A stretch of 64,000 bases of DNA, taken from contig NC_045143.1 of assembly GCF_008831285.2 (NCBI RefSeq), positions 22,572,302-22,636,301 on the forward strand, given 5' to 3'. Shown here in pieces: positions 1 through 11,635 of the stretch (within the stretch, counting starts at the first letter, position 1; every line of letters begins with the position of its first letter). The notes under the pieces were generated by a model, which saw only the letters and a list, made by a program, of their open reading frames with translations, was not told where the DNA came from and ran no database searches. Both the position numbers and the translations under genes were made by a program. Source of the stretch: Nymphaea colorata (Eukaryota > Streptophyta > Magnoliopsida > Nymphaeales > Nymphaeaceae).

Positions 1-1878
1 CCGAGCGCTCCCTTGGTTGTTCGGTTCTTCTTCCCCGCAAGCTCTCCAAGAGCAACGATCGCGCAGCAAGGTGCAGCCTACCCAAAACAGACGGTAGACT
101 TGAGGCCGGTGTGATACTCGATTCTCTCATCCACGTTGGGAAGAAAGTTGTTGGCGTCGGCTCAAGCCCACAAAGAAAAGCGACTTTCGGATTCCTAGCC
201 GTGAAAAGGCAAGTACCTTATCCCGTGGTTTAGTTTTTGGGTTAGATTCGTAGAAGATTAGTCTTTGTTTCCAGCCTACGGTCTGGGTAAATCCCTCGGC
301 AATACCGAGAGATTTGTCTAAGGTCACCGGCTGGAAATCCCTATTCTCTTCTTCGGTCTCCCCTCTTGCTTGGCCAAACGAGGATAGAGCTTGTCCACGA
401 GTTGGGCGTCCATTTTCGTATCAAGAAAGGGAGATCAATCCATAGACAAGTTCTCGGATTGATCCTCTTTAGCTGTCGGTCCAGCCAATTCCCACAACGT
501 CTGTAGCTCTCCCCAGGTGGTTTTGGTTCAAAATCCATAACCAGAAGTCATCCGTGGCCTAGAGCTCTCTTGGTGTTTCCGGAGTGCTAAGTGGCTGCGA
601 GTAGGGTGAATTCAAGGTCGGAATCTCCAATTTCCGTCGTCGGTATTCTTCCCTCTGTTCAGCCAAGCCACCGGATCTGTATTCCGTGTTTACCCCTGCC
701 TTAGGTTAATATTATTAATTGTATTAATCCTATCGCATAGGGTAAATCGGTCTTAGTCCTCATCGGCGTTAAGGGCAAGTCCCTTAGCCGCCGGCTCTTC
801 AATCCCCTTCCCTTAGCCGAATACTCCATAGCGACTAGGGCAAGGCGCGTCTTCTCTTCCTCGCATCTCAACCATCGGATTGGCCACGTGTCACACATCT
901 AGCTCGTTAGCCAGATCGCGTGAAGCCCCTGCCAAAACCGTCAATCTCCCTAATGGGCGCGCCAACGTCCAATTTGGTAACCGCTGCCCGTTAGCCTCCT
1001 CACCCCCTCACCGTGTCATCATTCTCCCACGCGCTTTCCTGTTCGGGCGTTACTCCATTAATTGCAAGTCGCCCGTGGGGAAGCCGCTTCCACCTCACCC
1101 GACCGTTTTGGTAAGGTCTGTCCTCGGCGCGTCCCAGCTGCCATAGCGGGATCAGCTCGCCGCGTGGACTACCTTCCATAATCGTCGTCAGCCACCATCT
1201 CGAGCGCTGTCCTTAAAGCCAGCCCTCTTGCCTTTCCCGTAACGCGCAGCCTCATAACTGCGGCGTTACGTGACTTACCTAATCGGGCGCATTCATCACG
1301 CGCCTTAACCTCACCTCCCTCTTTCCTTTGCGGCAACGCGTCTCCCCTCGTCACCGGCGTTACTCGCTTGTCCACCCGCGTCCTTACCTTCCAAACGGCT
1401 GCAAGGGCCACGTCACGGCTAATTAGTGTCGTTGATCCCCTTCGACCGTTACTTGCATTATCCGTAACCCTTCTGTCCAGTCGAATCCTAGGTAACGGCT
1501 ACCGCAATTACCCTTGCCATCGCTACCCATAACCTCCCTTCCTTAACCGTCGGACGTTTGACTCTCCAAGGTCAACTCCAACTATCTCGTCCAATCGAGT
1601 CAACGGTCTTGACCTACTTCGGATCGAACCTAGTCGACCTAACCCAGTCAACCTAGCCGAGTCAACCCTAACCCAAGGATTGGTGTGTTTGACCAAAGTG
1701 CACCCTCGGTCCAGGTCGGTTAACCTCACTTCAATCCGAGTCGCGTTCTACCGAGTCGACCCTTAGCCTCACTTGAGTCCGAGTCCAGTCCTGTAGAGTC
1801 AATCCTTAACCTCACTTCAGTCCGGGTCAGTCTGTCGTAGTCGCGTCCTTCAGTGTTGTCGTGCATCGTCCGAGTCCA

Positions 1879-2254
1879 GCGGCCAAGCAGGCCGCCCATC
1901 GCCAACCTTCATCGCCAACGCTCGGCCAGGCGGGCCGAGCAACGCAGCGTCTTGCCTCGCGGTGTCATCCGAGCCCGCGGTCGCACTCCCTCTCGGCGTT
2001 TCCTTGCCAACAGCGGCCGTCCCCTTGCTCGACGGTACTCCTCTCCGCAGCGCCTCCTTAGCGCTTTCACGAGGCCGGCGTCTTCTGCCATCTTCAGCAC
2101 AGCTCGGCCAGGCGGGCCGAGTCTTCTGGTGTTCTCTCTCGGCCAGGAGGGCCGAGACCATCTTCCGCTTCCGCTATTGTCTTCAGTCCTTGGACAGGCG
2201 GGCCGAGCGTCCTCGTCATCTCCTCACCTTCTTCCGAGCGGTCAGGTGGACCGT
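1879..2254 (+). repeat. Run of AGGNG-loop hairpins in LTR0
   Basis: Short inverted repeats with a five-base loop lie at 1879-1895 (stem GCGGCC/GGCCGC, loop AAGCA), 1921-1939 and 2103-2121 (CTCGGCC/GGCCGAG, loop AGGCG), 2138-2156 (same stem, loop AGGAG) and 2238-2254 (GCGGTC/GACCGT, loop AGGTG). A weaker one ends at 2207. The stem sequence varies while pairing is kept (GGCC/GGCC versus GGTC/GACC), which points to a selected structure or palindromic protein site rather than chance. Confidence 0.7.
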
Positions 2255-2825
2255 GCCTTCTCATCTTCTCTCCGTCCGTAGCTGCGATACTTCGGGGAGT
2301 GGCTTGCCACTGGAATTCCCCCGAGGTTCTTGCTGTATTGCCTAGTCTCCCTAGGCCGGTAACTCTCCTCCCCCTTGTAGCTTTCGGGGTTGGGTGTTTG
2401 TTATTTCTTGTAATTTCTGTTTTGGCCGGCGCAAGCCTACGCTTCTTGTGCGGTCCCTCGGAGGGCCCTTAGGCCTAAGACACGACCGCCGGTAGCCAGC
2501 CACCTATTGGGTTACAGGGCGTGGTTTGTCGCGATAGTCGTGGTTTGTATGTGTTTGTGGTTGTATGCTGAGTGAGTTGTGAGCGTACTTCTGTAATCGC
2601 GTCCGGTTGTAAGGCCTTTACCCTTAGTTTTGTAGTAGGTGATACCTCTCGGGTTGGGAAAACTCACTTGTATCTCTGTCCGAAGGGTTTTGTGCCGAGG
2701 TGCCTGTCCGGCCGGGTAGAAGATTGTGCTTAATCTACTTAGGTTCTGGTTTTCTATTCGGTTCAACTTGGAGATCCTGGCTATTAGGGCTAGTCTTGGC
2801 GTAGAAATGTCTAGGTCGGACTAAG

Positions 2826-2830
2826 GTCTC
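2826..2830. repeat. Target-site duplication of E1 (left), GTCTC
   Basis: GTCTC immediately precedes the TG of the E1 5' LTR and is repeated at 14909-14913 immediately after the CA of the 3' LTR. A 5-bp duplication is the norm for Ty3/gypsy integration. Confidence 0.95.
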
Positions 2831-3441
2831 TGTTACAGACCAGTTTCCAGGTCCCGACCATGTAGAGGTAGAGCAGGCCGAACCCAGTAGGCGGAAGAGG
2901 AAAGCGTCAGAGCTATGGGCTCGTTCTCTACAGCATATGGAAGTCAGTCCCAAGGAGGAAGATTCTGCACCAACATCAGTTGCAGTGGGAGGAGCGGGAG
3001 GCGCAGCTGGGTCAGAAACGGTGCTTGAACTGGGTAAGTCTAAGGGTGTCTGTGATTCTAGTGTTGGTCTCACCGTGCTAGTGGAGTCTAACCCAAGTGA
3101 GTCCGGTTTACAAGTCCCTTGAGGCTAGCCAAAGACCAAGGTCTTAGGCAAATGGCTCGGTCAAACCTGACCGGGCCCTTGCGTCTAGTCAACCGAAGTG
3201 AGGGCGGGTCCCCTCACGAGGTCCCCACCCTGGGCTCGAATGGCTCAGGGGTTAGAACCTTTTATTTATGCGTTGGGTACTAGGCCCGAGTTTGCTTTTA
3301 AGTAATTTTACTTAGTGAGTAGGTTGTTTACAGTGAGTTTTGAAATAAGGACCTAGCCTAGCGGGTTTGTGCTTGGCGCATTTGTAATTGGGTTTTGGGT
3401 AGAGATCTAATCCGGATTGTGGATGGATCATTTAGGATATG

Positions 3442-3447
3442 TATATA
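3442..3447 (+). promoter_or_regulatory. Candidate TATA box of LTR1 (5' copy)
   Basis: TATATA inside an AT-rich patch about 610 bp into the LTR, followed 40-80 bp downstream by CT-rich sequence. The same patch is in the 3' LTR near 11939-11946. Position fits a U3/R boundary, but the start of transcription cannot be read from sequence alone. Confidence 0.45.
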
Positions 3448-5279
3448 TTGTTTTGGATCTAGTAGTTTGTATCAAAAAATTGAACTAAGGAAATCATTTG
3501 CAAGTTTGCAATCTCTCTCCTCCGCGTGAGGCTTGTCTCTCTCTCTCTCGATCTAGAGGCGAGTTCTTCATCTTCTAAGTCAATCACCGACTTCTCCTTG
3601 CGTGAACGTGCGGTGCCTCTCGTCCCCTCGCGTCCCCTCGGCCTGTGACGCTTCTTCCTCCATTGAAGGCTTCGGGCATCCGAGATATTCCGGTGGATAA
3701 CTCAAGCATTGACGGCTTGCGGCGGATTTCCTCCAACCGGCGGCAATCCCTCCCTCATCCACGACTTCTTCCCCATTCGAACTGCAAAACAGCAAGGTTG
3801 GTGCCTTCTTCTCGACCACGGTGAAGTAGAGAGGCCGACATTGTCTAGGGAAGGTTGAATCTGCTTTAGGATTCAACACCGACGGCTAAAAAGGTTGGTT
3901 TACCGAATATAAGTGCTTCTTCGCATTTTGTGTGAGGTTGATCTACGGGAAGGGTTTGCGGCTTCTTAGTTTTGTCCTTGGCATACCCGTGGTTAGAGCC
4001 AAGATCACGGCGAAGTTCCGTTGTAGAATTTCCTCTCACGTGGCGGATTAGTTTTGGTTTCCCTAGACTCAATCTAGTCATTATCGTGTGAGTTTTAACG
4101 GTGGTAAGAGCCGACCTCAAGCTTGAAGGCTTCGAATTCTTCCCCAAGTCTCTCGGTCCAGAAAGTTAAATCTTAAGTTTGGTTAAGATCTGGCCGTGAG
4201 AATTATGCAAAAGATAGCCTACTGACATCGCCTCTTCAAGAGCTTTAAGATAGTTAATTCCGGGGGAGATCGGCCGGCTGCATTGCGAGTTTGGTTCCCT
4301 GCCGGTAAGCGGTTGTTCTCCGGCGTGATCTGCAACTTCCGGCATCCTCCAAGGTTTTCGAGCCTTTGGACAGTCCTGCCCTCGTGCGTGTTGAAGCTCA
4401 CGTGAAGTTGGAAGGGGCGATTTGGTCTTCGGCGAGAGATCACTCAAACCAGGCCGGTTTTTCCTTTCAGTGCGAGCTCACTTGAAGGTCGACTCGGACC
4501 AGGTAAGTCCAATCCTCACCGTCGCTTTGTCCACGTGTCAACCATCCCACCGTCCTTCCCAGCTCGAGCCCCAGCTGGCCCCACGTGTCCCCCATCCAAA
4601 ACCAGTTAAAAGCCACGTCCCCTTAACTTTAGGACCCTTGACGCCACCTCGCCCTCTTTCTCCGTTTTTACTTAGTCTTCTCCTACTCGCAAGTAACATC
4701 AGCCTCTCATTTGGCCACATGGCAGCATCTTCTAGCCCACGAACAGGTCACCCTCCAGCTCGCCCAGCTCCTTTTCCACTTGTCCCTCACAGCTCGCCAC
4801 CTCACCCACACGAGCCCCTCCTTTACGCGCCACTCCCCTCTCTCGCGTCTTCCTTTTCCTATTTTCTATCGCATGTCCCCTTAGGACTCGCTCTTGGTCT
4901 CGTCCATCTCTCCACTACCTTAACCGCATCCTTTCTTGACCCTTGATCTTGTGACGTGTCAACATCTCCTCGCCTGAGAGACGCACTCGAGCCACCTAGT
5001 CTTTTAGCTCTTAGGTAGCCCACTTGGCCCGAGCCTAGTCATAAGTCAACTTGACTTAGTTTAATAGCTCGACTAAGGTCCACTAGTCAAACCCTAACCT
5101 AGTTAGACCTTGACCGAACCCATCTCACCTAGTCAACTCTCACTTAGTTTGACTTAAGCCCTCTCGACTTAACTCACCCGACGCACGTGGCCGAGCCACT
5201 CGGAGAATAGGCAGGTCGGCACTGCCGCTCTCGGCTTTCGCCCCCCTCGTCTTGTCCGCGGCTTCTCGTCCAGCCTAGC

Positions 5280-5585
5280 GGCGACAGGTGATCGACCTCT
5301 CTTCTCGGCTTCCGGCAGCAGGTGGCGGCCCTGGTCGGCAGTCCATCGCCGACGCGTCTCCAGTCCGCAAGCGGCAATCAGGCAGCGCCCTCGGCGACAT
5401 CCCGTCACTGTGCCCTCGACGCCAAGGCGACAGCAGGTCGTCCTTCTTTCTGCCGCTCGTCCGCAGGTCCGCGCCCGACAGCAGAACGTCTCCCTCTCGT
5501 CTGCTCGACCTGCAGGCCGCATCCGACAACAGGCGGCTGCTTCCGGCCAGCGCTCTGTCATCCTGTCCGACAGCAGGAGGCTGTC
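5280..5585 (+). repeat. AGGNG-loop hairpins in the E1 5' LTR
   Basis: Seventeen-base hairpins (6-bp stem, 5-base loop) occur at 5280-5296 (imperfect), 5314-5330 (one mismatch) and 5569-5585 (GACAGC/GCTGTC, loop AGGAG). The first two are perfect in the 3' LTR, so this copy has decayed. Confidence 0.6.
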
Positions 5586-6208
5586 CAGGCCGCGCGCTTC
5601 ACGCCGGCCCGTTGCTGCATTGCTCGGGGTTCGGTTTTCACCCCGTGGCCACTTCGGCTCAGCCAAGGCTAGCCCTTGGCCGGTAACCCTGTAGTCCCAT
5701 TTGTAGATCCAGGGAGGGTGAATTTGCTTTCTGTTTTAGGAATTCCATTTAGTTTGCTTTCGTTATTGTTTTAGCCCAAGGCTTCGGCCTAGCTCCTCGC
5801 TGTGGTACCTCGAGGGCCATCTTGCCCGAGGCACGATCACAAGGAGCCGACCGTCCCATTTGCTTATTGTTGGGTGTGGTTTGCTCGCTATTCGTGGTGT
5901 GTATGGTTGTGTGGTTTGCTTGTGAGTGAGACGAGTGAATTCTTGTATCGCTTGCGTTTGTACAGCCGTGACCCATTGTAGATTGCTTTGTAGTAGGTCT
6001 GCCCATAGTTAGGAATTGGGAACAAGGGTTTTCCGCACCTGTAATTCCTGTCCTAAGGGTTTTTTGCACCGGGGTTTGTCCGGCCGAGTAGAAGTGTTTG
6101 TATTAATTTGTCTAAGGATTTTTGGTTTTTGGGAAGCACTCAAGTGACCTGGGAAGATAGGTCGCTCTTGGTTAGGATTCTCTAGCCCTAACAGGAGTGG
6201 ACATAACA

Positions 6209-6433
6209 CGTATCAGAGCCGTCTTGAGGCTTTACTGTCGAGTTTAAGCACCTGTTCTACGAGGATTCAGCTTCAGCAGAGCAGCGCAGACGGACAGTGT
6301 TTGAGTCAGACTTTCAGCAGTTTGTTTCCGCGTGTAGTAGTTCTTAGGATTTGCTTCGCAGTTGGCTCACTTGTAGCCAACTTCCTTGGTTTGTTTCGTC
6401 GTGTGTACTTGGCACCAATCTTCACGTATCGTC
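6209..6433 (+). other. E1 leader with primer-binding site
   Basis: Untranslated leader of 225 bp. CGTATCAGAGCC starts directly after the LTR; 10-11 of the 12-13 bases match the usual initiator-Met PBS, with the first TG altered. Unlike E4 (leader 544 bp) it lacks the paired GAG-bulge stem-loops and the GTAAGT site, which suggests an internal deletion. It ends at the ATG at 6434. Confidence 0.85.
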
Positions 6434-9400
6434 ATGGGTAAATCCAAGAAGAACGTGAGCTCCGATGAGCCTGTTCTTGAGGACGTCCCTCAGGAGCAAG
6501 CAGGAGAAGCCCTGGCAACCCATAAGGGGCAAATTCCGGACTATGCCTTAGGCAGAATTCTAAGCATAGAAAAGGAACTACTACAAATGCGTAGCGATAT
6601 GGCCAAGGTTGAGAATTTTCGAAAAAAGGACATGGACCGTCAAAACGCTGACCATCAAAAAGAGATGGAAGAAATTCACGCCATGTTCCGCCAGTTGGTC
6701 AACAACCAGGCCCAAGTCGTTGTAGAGCAGAGGACCACTCAGGGTCCGAATCCACATAAAGGAAAAGGTTTGCTAGTTATACCTGGCTATCAAACCGACA
6801 CTGAGATAAACCCCAACAACATCTCACATGATGGGACGAGCATGGACGGAGGCAGAGTCATGGGACCTCCTCCTGACAGGTATCAAACCGAGCCTACAAG
6901 CGAGTACTATAGGACTCCTCATGGCCAAAGAACCAGCCAGCCCATTCGGGACCCAATCTATGAATTTTTCGAAGGTGAGGACGAAACACCTCTTCGTCCT
7001 AGGAGAACTCGAAGAGAGCCAACACGTTTTGAGGAAAGACGGACCCCTTCCATCAAATATGATTTCCCAAAGTTCAATGGGGAACATCTTCGAGAGTGGC
7101 TATTCATGGCCGAAAGATTCTTTTTGTGTCACCACGTTCCACAAGAAGAGTGGATCGAAATCGCCACAGCCAACATGACCGGCGAAGCAACAACTCACTA
7201 CCTTTGGTTTGAGCATAAGACGGCCGACCCAACTTGGGAGAAGTATAAGGCGAGTCTGCAGTTACAATTTGGAGACTCCACGTTCATAGATTATGACGAG
7301 GATCTCAAGAACTTAACGCAGACCACAACCGTGCCTGCCTACCAAAAACAATTTGAGAGGCTAGCCAGTATGGTGCAGTGGCCAGAGAAGGCCCTCATAG
7401 GGTCGTTCAAAGGTGGCCTCCGAAGCGACATAAAAAGGGAAATGAAAATTCATCGCTTCGGTAGTTTGGAAGAATGTTTCGCTATGGCCAGATTGTATGA
7501 GGAGAGGATTGAAGAGAGAAAAGCCGAAAAGAGAGAAAAACGAGAGAGAAAGGCTCGTAAAAGTGACAAGTTGAGGAAGAAACCCTCATTCTCCTCTACT
7601 TCTCGTAACCAGAGTAGAGAATTCCGACCCCAAGGGAAGGAATTAGTTCCCTACAACAGAGGGAATGAATATAGGCCCAACCCAAGACCGGGCCGTGACC
7701 TCCCAACTCGTTACCTAACCCCCAAGCAAATAGAAGAATACAGGTAGAAAGGCCTGTGTTTTAGGTGTGAGGGTAAGTGGGAGAAGACCCACCAGTGCAA
7801 GGCACTATTCAACATAGTGGTGGTTGATGAACCAGAGACCAGCTCTAGTTCAGTGAGCGACTCCTCCTCAAGTTCCAGTTCCAGTTCCTCGTCTGATGAG
7901 GAAATCCAAGTAAAAAGGAAAGGAAAGAAAGTTGATTCTGATGAACCACATAAGGGAGAGACCTCGACCAAGAAAGAAAAAACAGAAGAGGTTGAATCTC
8001 TTCATTCTATACAGGATCCCCATAAGGCTAACGCCATGCGAGTATTTGGCCGCATCAATGGCCAGAAAGTCTTGATTCTACTCGACAGTGGAGCAACCAA
8101 CAATTTCCTCACTGAGGAAGCCGCTGAGAAGTGCAAGGTCACTCTCAATGAGAGCAGCCCGCAGACTATAATCGTGGGAGGGGGTCATAGGCTCAAGTGC
8201 ATACATGAAGGAAAAGGCATAGACGTCAGTATCAAGAAGAAGAATTTCAAAGTGGATTGCTTAGTCATCCCCTTGGACAGAATCGACTTGATTCTAGGAA
8301 TGCCTTGGTTCCTAACTTGGAAGGATATTCGTTGGGATGTTAAGAACTTTGCTATGACATTCATCCCAGACGGAGAAGGAGAATCGATCACACTTCAGGG
8401 ACTTGCTAGCTCCACTCGTCCCAAGGCAGCATTGAGGTCCATCCAGCATGAGCAACTTGCCTGTTGGGTACTTACATTGGCTACGGATGTACCAATATCT
8501 GAAGAGAAGGTGGATGAACCAGTTCCACCAAGAATTCAATTGGTCTTAGACCAATTTCTAGGAGTTTTTGATGAGCCCAAAGGCCTATCGCCAAAACGGG
8601 CATATGATCATCGCATCGTCCTTGCACAAGGTGCAGAGCCTGTCAATGTCAGGCCATATAGGTATGGGCATAGCCAGAAGGCGGAAATCGAACGGCTTGT
8701 AAAAGAAATGTTGGAAAGTGGCATCATTCGGCCCAGCTGTAGTCCTTTTTCCTCACCCGTTCTCTTAGTGAAGAAGAAGGACAACACCTGGCGATTCTGT
8801 ATCGATTACATGGCGTTAAATGAGGTGACCGTTAAGGATCGGCACCCCATACCAGTTATTGATGAACTGTTAGATGAGTTGGTCGGCGCCACAATGTTTT
8901 CAAAGATCGACCTCAGAGCCGGTTATCACCAGATTATGATGTTCGATGAAGACGTATTGAAGACAGCTTTTCGAACACATGATGGGCATTATGAATTCCT
9001 ATTAATGCCTTTCGGTCTGACCAATGCACCGGCTACCTTTCAGCGGTGTATGAACGATGTGTTCAGAGCTCATCTGAGAGACTTCATCCTTGTATTTTTC
9101 GATGATATACTCATCTACAGTAAGGACAAAGAACAACACAAGAGGCACCTGGAAATAACGCTAGGCATTCTTCAGGAGCACCAACTTTTTGCGAAGATGT
9201 CCAAATGCAGTTTTGGACAATCTTCCATTGGATATCTCGGACACATTGTGTCGCGAGAAGGGGTTCGGGCAGACCCCAAAAAGTTGCACGCCATGGAAAA
9301 GTGGCCTCTGCCTAAGGACCTCAAAGGTCTAAGAGGATTTCTTGGATTAACTGGGTACTACAGGAGATTCATCCAGGGATACGGCATCATCGCCCAGCCC

Positions 9401-11635
9401 CTCACCTAGATGTTGAAGAAAGGAGCCTTCTCTTGGACTGAGAAGTCGAGAGTTGCCTTTGAAAAGCTTAAGGCAACTCTGATGACCGCCCCAGTACTTA
9501 CTCTCCCCGATTTCTCCAAAACTTTCACCATTGAGACGGATGCATGTGAAGTCGGCGTTGGAGCAGTGCTAGGACAAGATGGTCATCCCATCGCGTATAT
9601 GTCCAAGGCTTTGACTAGCCGGGCCAAGCCCCTCTCTACATACGAGAAGGAGTTGCTTGCGATTGTCATCGCGATGGAATAGTGGCGTCCTTACTTGATT
9701 GGACGCAAATTTATCGTCAGGACCGACCAGAACAGCCTGAAGTACATGCTGAAACAACGTGTGTCTACCCCCACTCAACAAAGATGGCTAGCGAAGCTCT
9801 TGGGGTATGACTTCGAAATTGAGTACAAGAAGGGTCCTGAGAACAAGGCGGCAGATTCTCTATCCCGCTTGACTGAACAGTTGATGACTTTGTCTGTAGT
9901 GGAAACGGACATTTGGACTCGATTAGCCCGTGACCAGCATGATGACCAATCTCTTAGGCTAATCAAGACGTCGGTTCAACAGAACCCCGGATCCATTCCC
10001 TTATATTCAATCAAAGGGAATCTTTTGTATAGGAAGGACAAGGCTGTAGTCCCTCCTAACTCTGGGCTCAAGCAGGAACTCCTGCAACATTTTCATGACA
10101 CCCCTGCAGCGGGTCATGAAGGGGTCGCTAAGACCCTAGCACGGATTAAAGCCCAATTCTGGTGGCGAGGAATTAAGGCAGAAGTGCAAGACTATGTGAA
10201 GAAATGTGTAGTCTACCAGAGGGAAAAGTATGAGGCCATCAAGCCTCCAGGTCATTTGAACCCTCTGCCGATACCAACTAAGCCGTGGACTGATGTCACG
10301 ATGGACTTCATCGACGCCATGCCCCGTTCAGAAGGAAAGGAGGCAGTGTTAGTTGTCGTGGATCGGCTCACGAAGTATAGTCACTTTGCCCCCTTGCCAA
10401 GATCGTATCAGGGGCCACTTGTGGCCAACGTCTACCAGGAGTATATTGGAAAACTGCATGGAATGCCACAGTCTGTCATTTGTGACCGGGACTCCATCTT
10501 CCTGAGCGCATTCTGGCAGGAATTCATGAAGAACATGGGTACGACGTTAAACTTTAGTACCGCTCACCACCCACAAACGGATAGGCAAAGCGAGATTGTC
10601 AACCGGTCTTTGGAGACCTATCTACGGTGCTTCGCAGGTGAACGACCATCTACTTGGGTAAAGTATCTGCCTTGGGCAGAATGGTCGTACAACACGAGTC
10701 TTCACTCGTCTACTGTCATAACCCCTTACGAGGGTGTTTATGGATTTCCTCCTTCAACAATACCAAGGTATGAAGGAGGCACTTCAGAAGATGATGCAGT
10801 AGACTGTGAATTGCGCACAAGAGAGGAGGTTTTGGTATCCCTCAAACAGAACATCGTCAAGGCGCAAAATCGCATGAAGCAAGTGTATGATAAGGGTAGG
10901 AAGGACCGGGAGTTTGAGGTGGGCGACTATGTGTGGCTTAAGAGGTTGCCTCTTAAGCAAAAGTCCTTGATGGGTCAACCCTATTTGAAGCTGCTACCTC
11001 GTTATTATGGACCCTATCCGGTAATTCAGAAGGTAGGTAAGGCCGCGTACAGACTTGGCCTCCCTAGGACAACGTTGGTACATCCAGTCTTTCATGTCAC
11101 CAGGCTTAAGCCTCACCAGGGTGATGTACCCACTTTGATTGAGCAGGTTCCGGATAGTTTGCCAACTCCCTACCGTATTCTCAAGCACAGGTATGTTCAA
11201 CGGCAGGGAAGAACCAGGCATGAGGTGCTCGTGGAATGGGAAGGACCCGACAGGGGTACTTCTTGGGAAGAATTCGGGACGATCGTTCATCGTTTCCCCT
11301 CTTCTAGCGCTCGAGGACAAGCGCAAGGTAGGGAGGGGGAATCTGTTACAGACCAGTTTCCAGGTCCCGACCATGTAGAGGCAGAGCAGGCCGAACCCAG
11401 TAGGCGGAAGAGAAAAGCGTCAGAGCTATGGGATCGTTCTCTACAGCATATGGAAGTCAGTCCCAAGGAGGAAGATTCTGCACCAACATCAGTTGCAGTG
11501 GGAGGAGCGGGAGGCGCAGCTGGGTCAGAAACGGTGGTTGAACTGGGTAAGTCTCAGGGTGTCTGTGATTCTAGTGTTGGTCTCACCGAGCTAGTGGAGT
11601 CTAACCCAAGTAAGTCTGGTTTACAAGTCCCTTGA
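6434..11635 (+). pseudogene. gag-pol: E1 gag-pol polyprotein, three in-frame amber stops
   Basis: One reading frame of 1734 codons, interrupted by TAG at 7745-7747, 9407-9409 and 9680-9682, with no frameshift. In E4 the aligned codons are Lys, Gln and Lys. In order: Gag capsid-like region (about codons 205-350), zinc knuckle just after the first stop, Ser/Asp/Glu-rich tract (DSSSSSSSSSSSDEE), retropepsin with LLDSGATNNF near nt 8080, RT with FFDDIL near 9100, RNase H with IETDACEVGVGAVLG near 9530, integrase, GPY/F-like LLPRYYGPYPV, and a chromodomain near 11160-11300. The last 97 codons lie in the 3' LTR and include a basic RRKRKASE patch. Other damage: the last Cys of the integrase HHCC finger is Tyr (CVVYQ), and two RT residues that are Arg in E4 are Met. 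The polyprotein would normally make virus-like particles and copy and integrate the element; this copy cannot do so unaided. Confidence 0.95.
11330..11341 (+). other. E1 polypurine tract
   Basis: AGGGAGGGGGAA directly before the 3' LTR, the expected primer for plus-strand synthesis. It also codes for the REGE part of the polyprotein tail. Confidence 0.9.

Larger units (their letters stand above)
1..2830 (+). repeat. LTR0: 3' part of an old LTR, left end outside the window
   Basis: This gene-free stretch reads like the R/U5 half of a long plant Ty3/gypsy LTR. Near its right end it has the module found at the end of every other LTR here: GTGGTTTGT repeats from about 2520, GAGTGAG near 2570, then 'gtccggccgggtag' near 2705, as in LTR1 and LTR4. 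It carries a CACGTGTC G-box at 885-892, many GTCAA/TTGAC motifs between 1550 and 1850, and a run of short hairpins at 1879-2254. Short open frames in it on both strands have no recognisable domain. The LTR resumes after E1 at 14909 and ends TAACA at 14918. The start lies left of the window, so solo LTR or full element cannot be decided. Confidence 0.65.
2831..6208 (+). repeat. E1 5' LTR
   Basis: Starts TGTTACAGACC and ends GGACATAACA; 3378 bp. The first 292 bp can encode the C-terminal tail of the polyprotein (in the 3' copy it does). A TATA-like TATATA lies at 3442-3447, a CT microsatellite at about 3532-3548, a GTAAGT donor-like site at 4503-4508, G-boxes CACGTGTC at 4532 and 4582, and a TTGAC/GTCAA-rich stretch at 5040-5165. 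Relative to the 3' LTR it lacks 328 bp at the 5180/5181 junction and has an extra 100 bp at 5603-5702. Confidence 0.95.

Noticed and set aside
1853-2345. Overlapping open frames on both strands in LTR0
   Set aside because: Several frames of similar length overlap in a GC-rich hairpin region; none has recognisable protein features.
4422-4946. 174-codon Pro/Ser-rich open frame in LTR1, also at 12919-13443
   Set aside because: It is repeated only because the LTR is repeated, has no domain, and lies in C-rich U5 sequence where long open frames arise by composition.
7745-7747. TAG between Gag and the zinc knuckle as programmed readthrough, as in some retroviruses
   Set aside because: The closely related E4 has a sense codon here, the zinc knuckle lies after the stop, and E1 has two further stops in pol.
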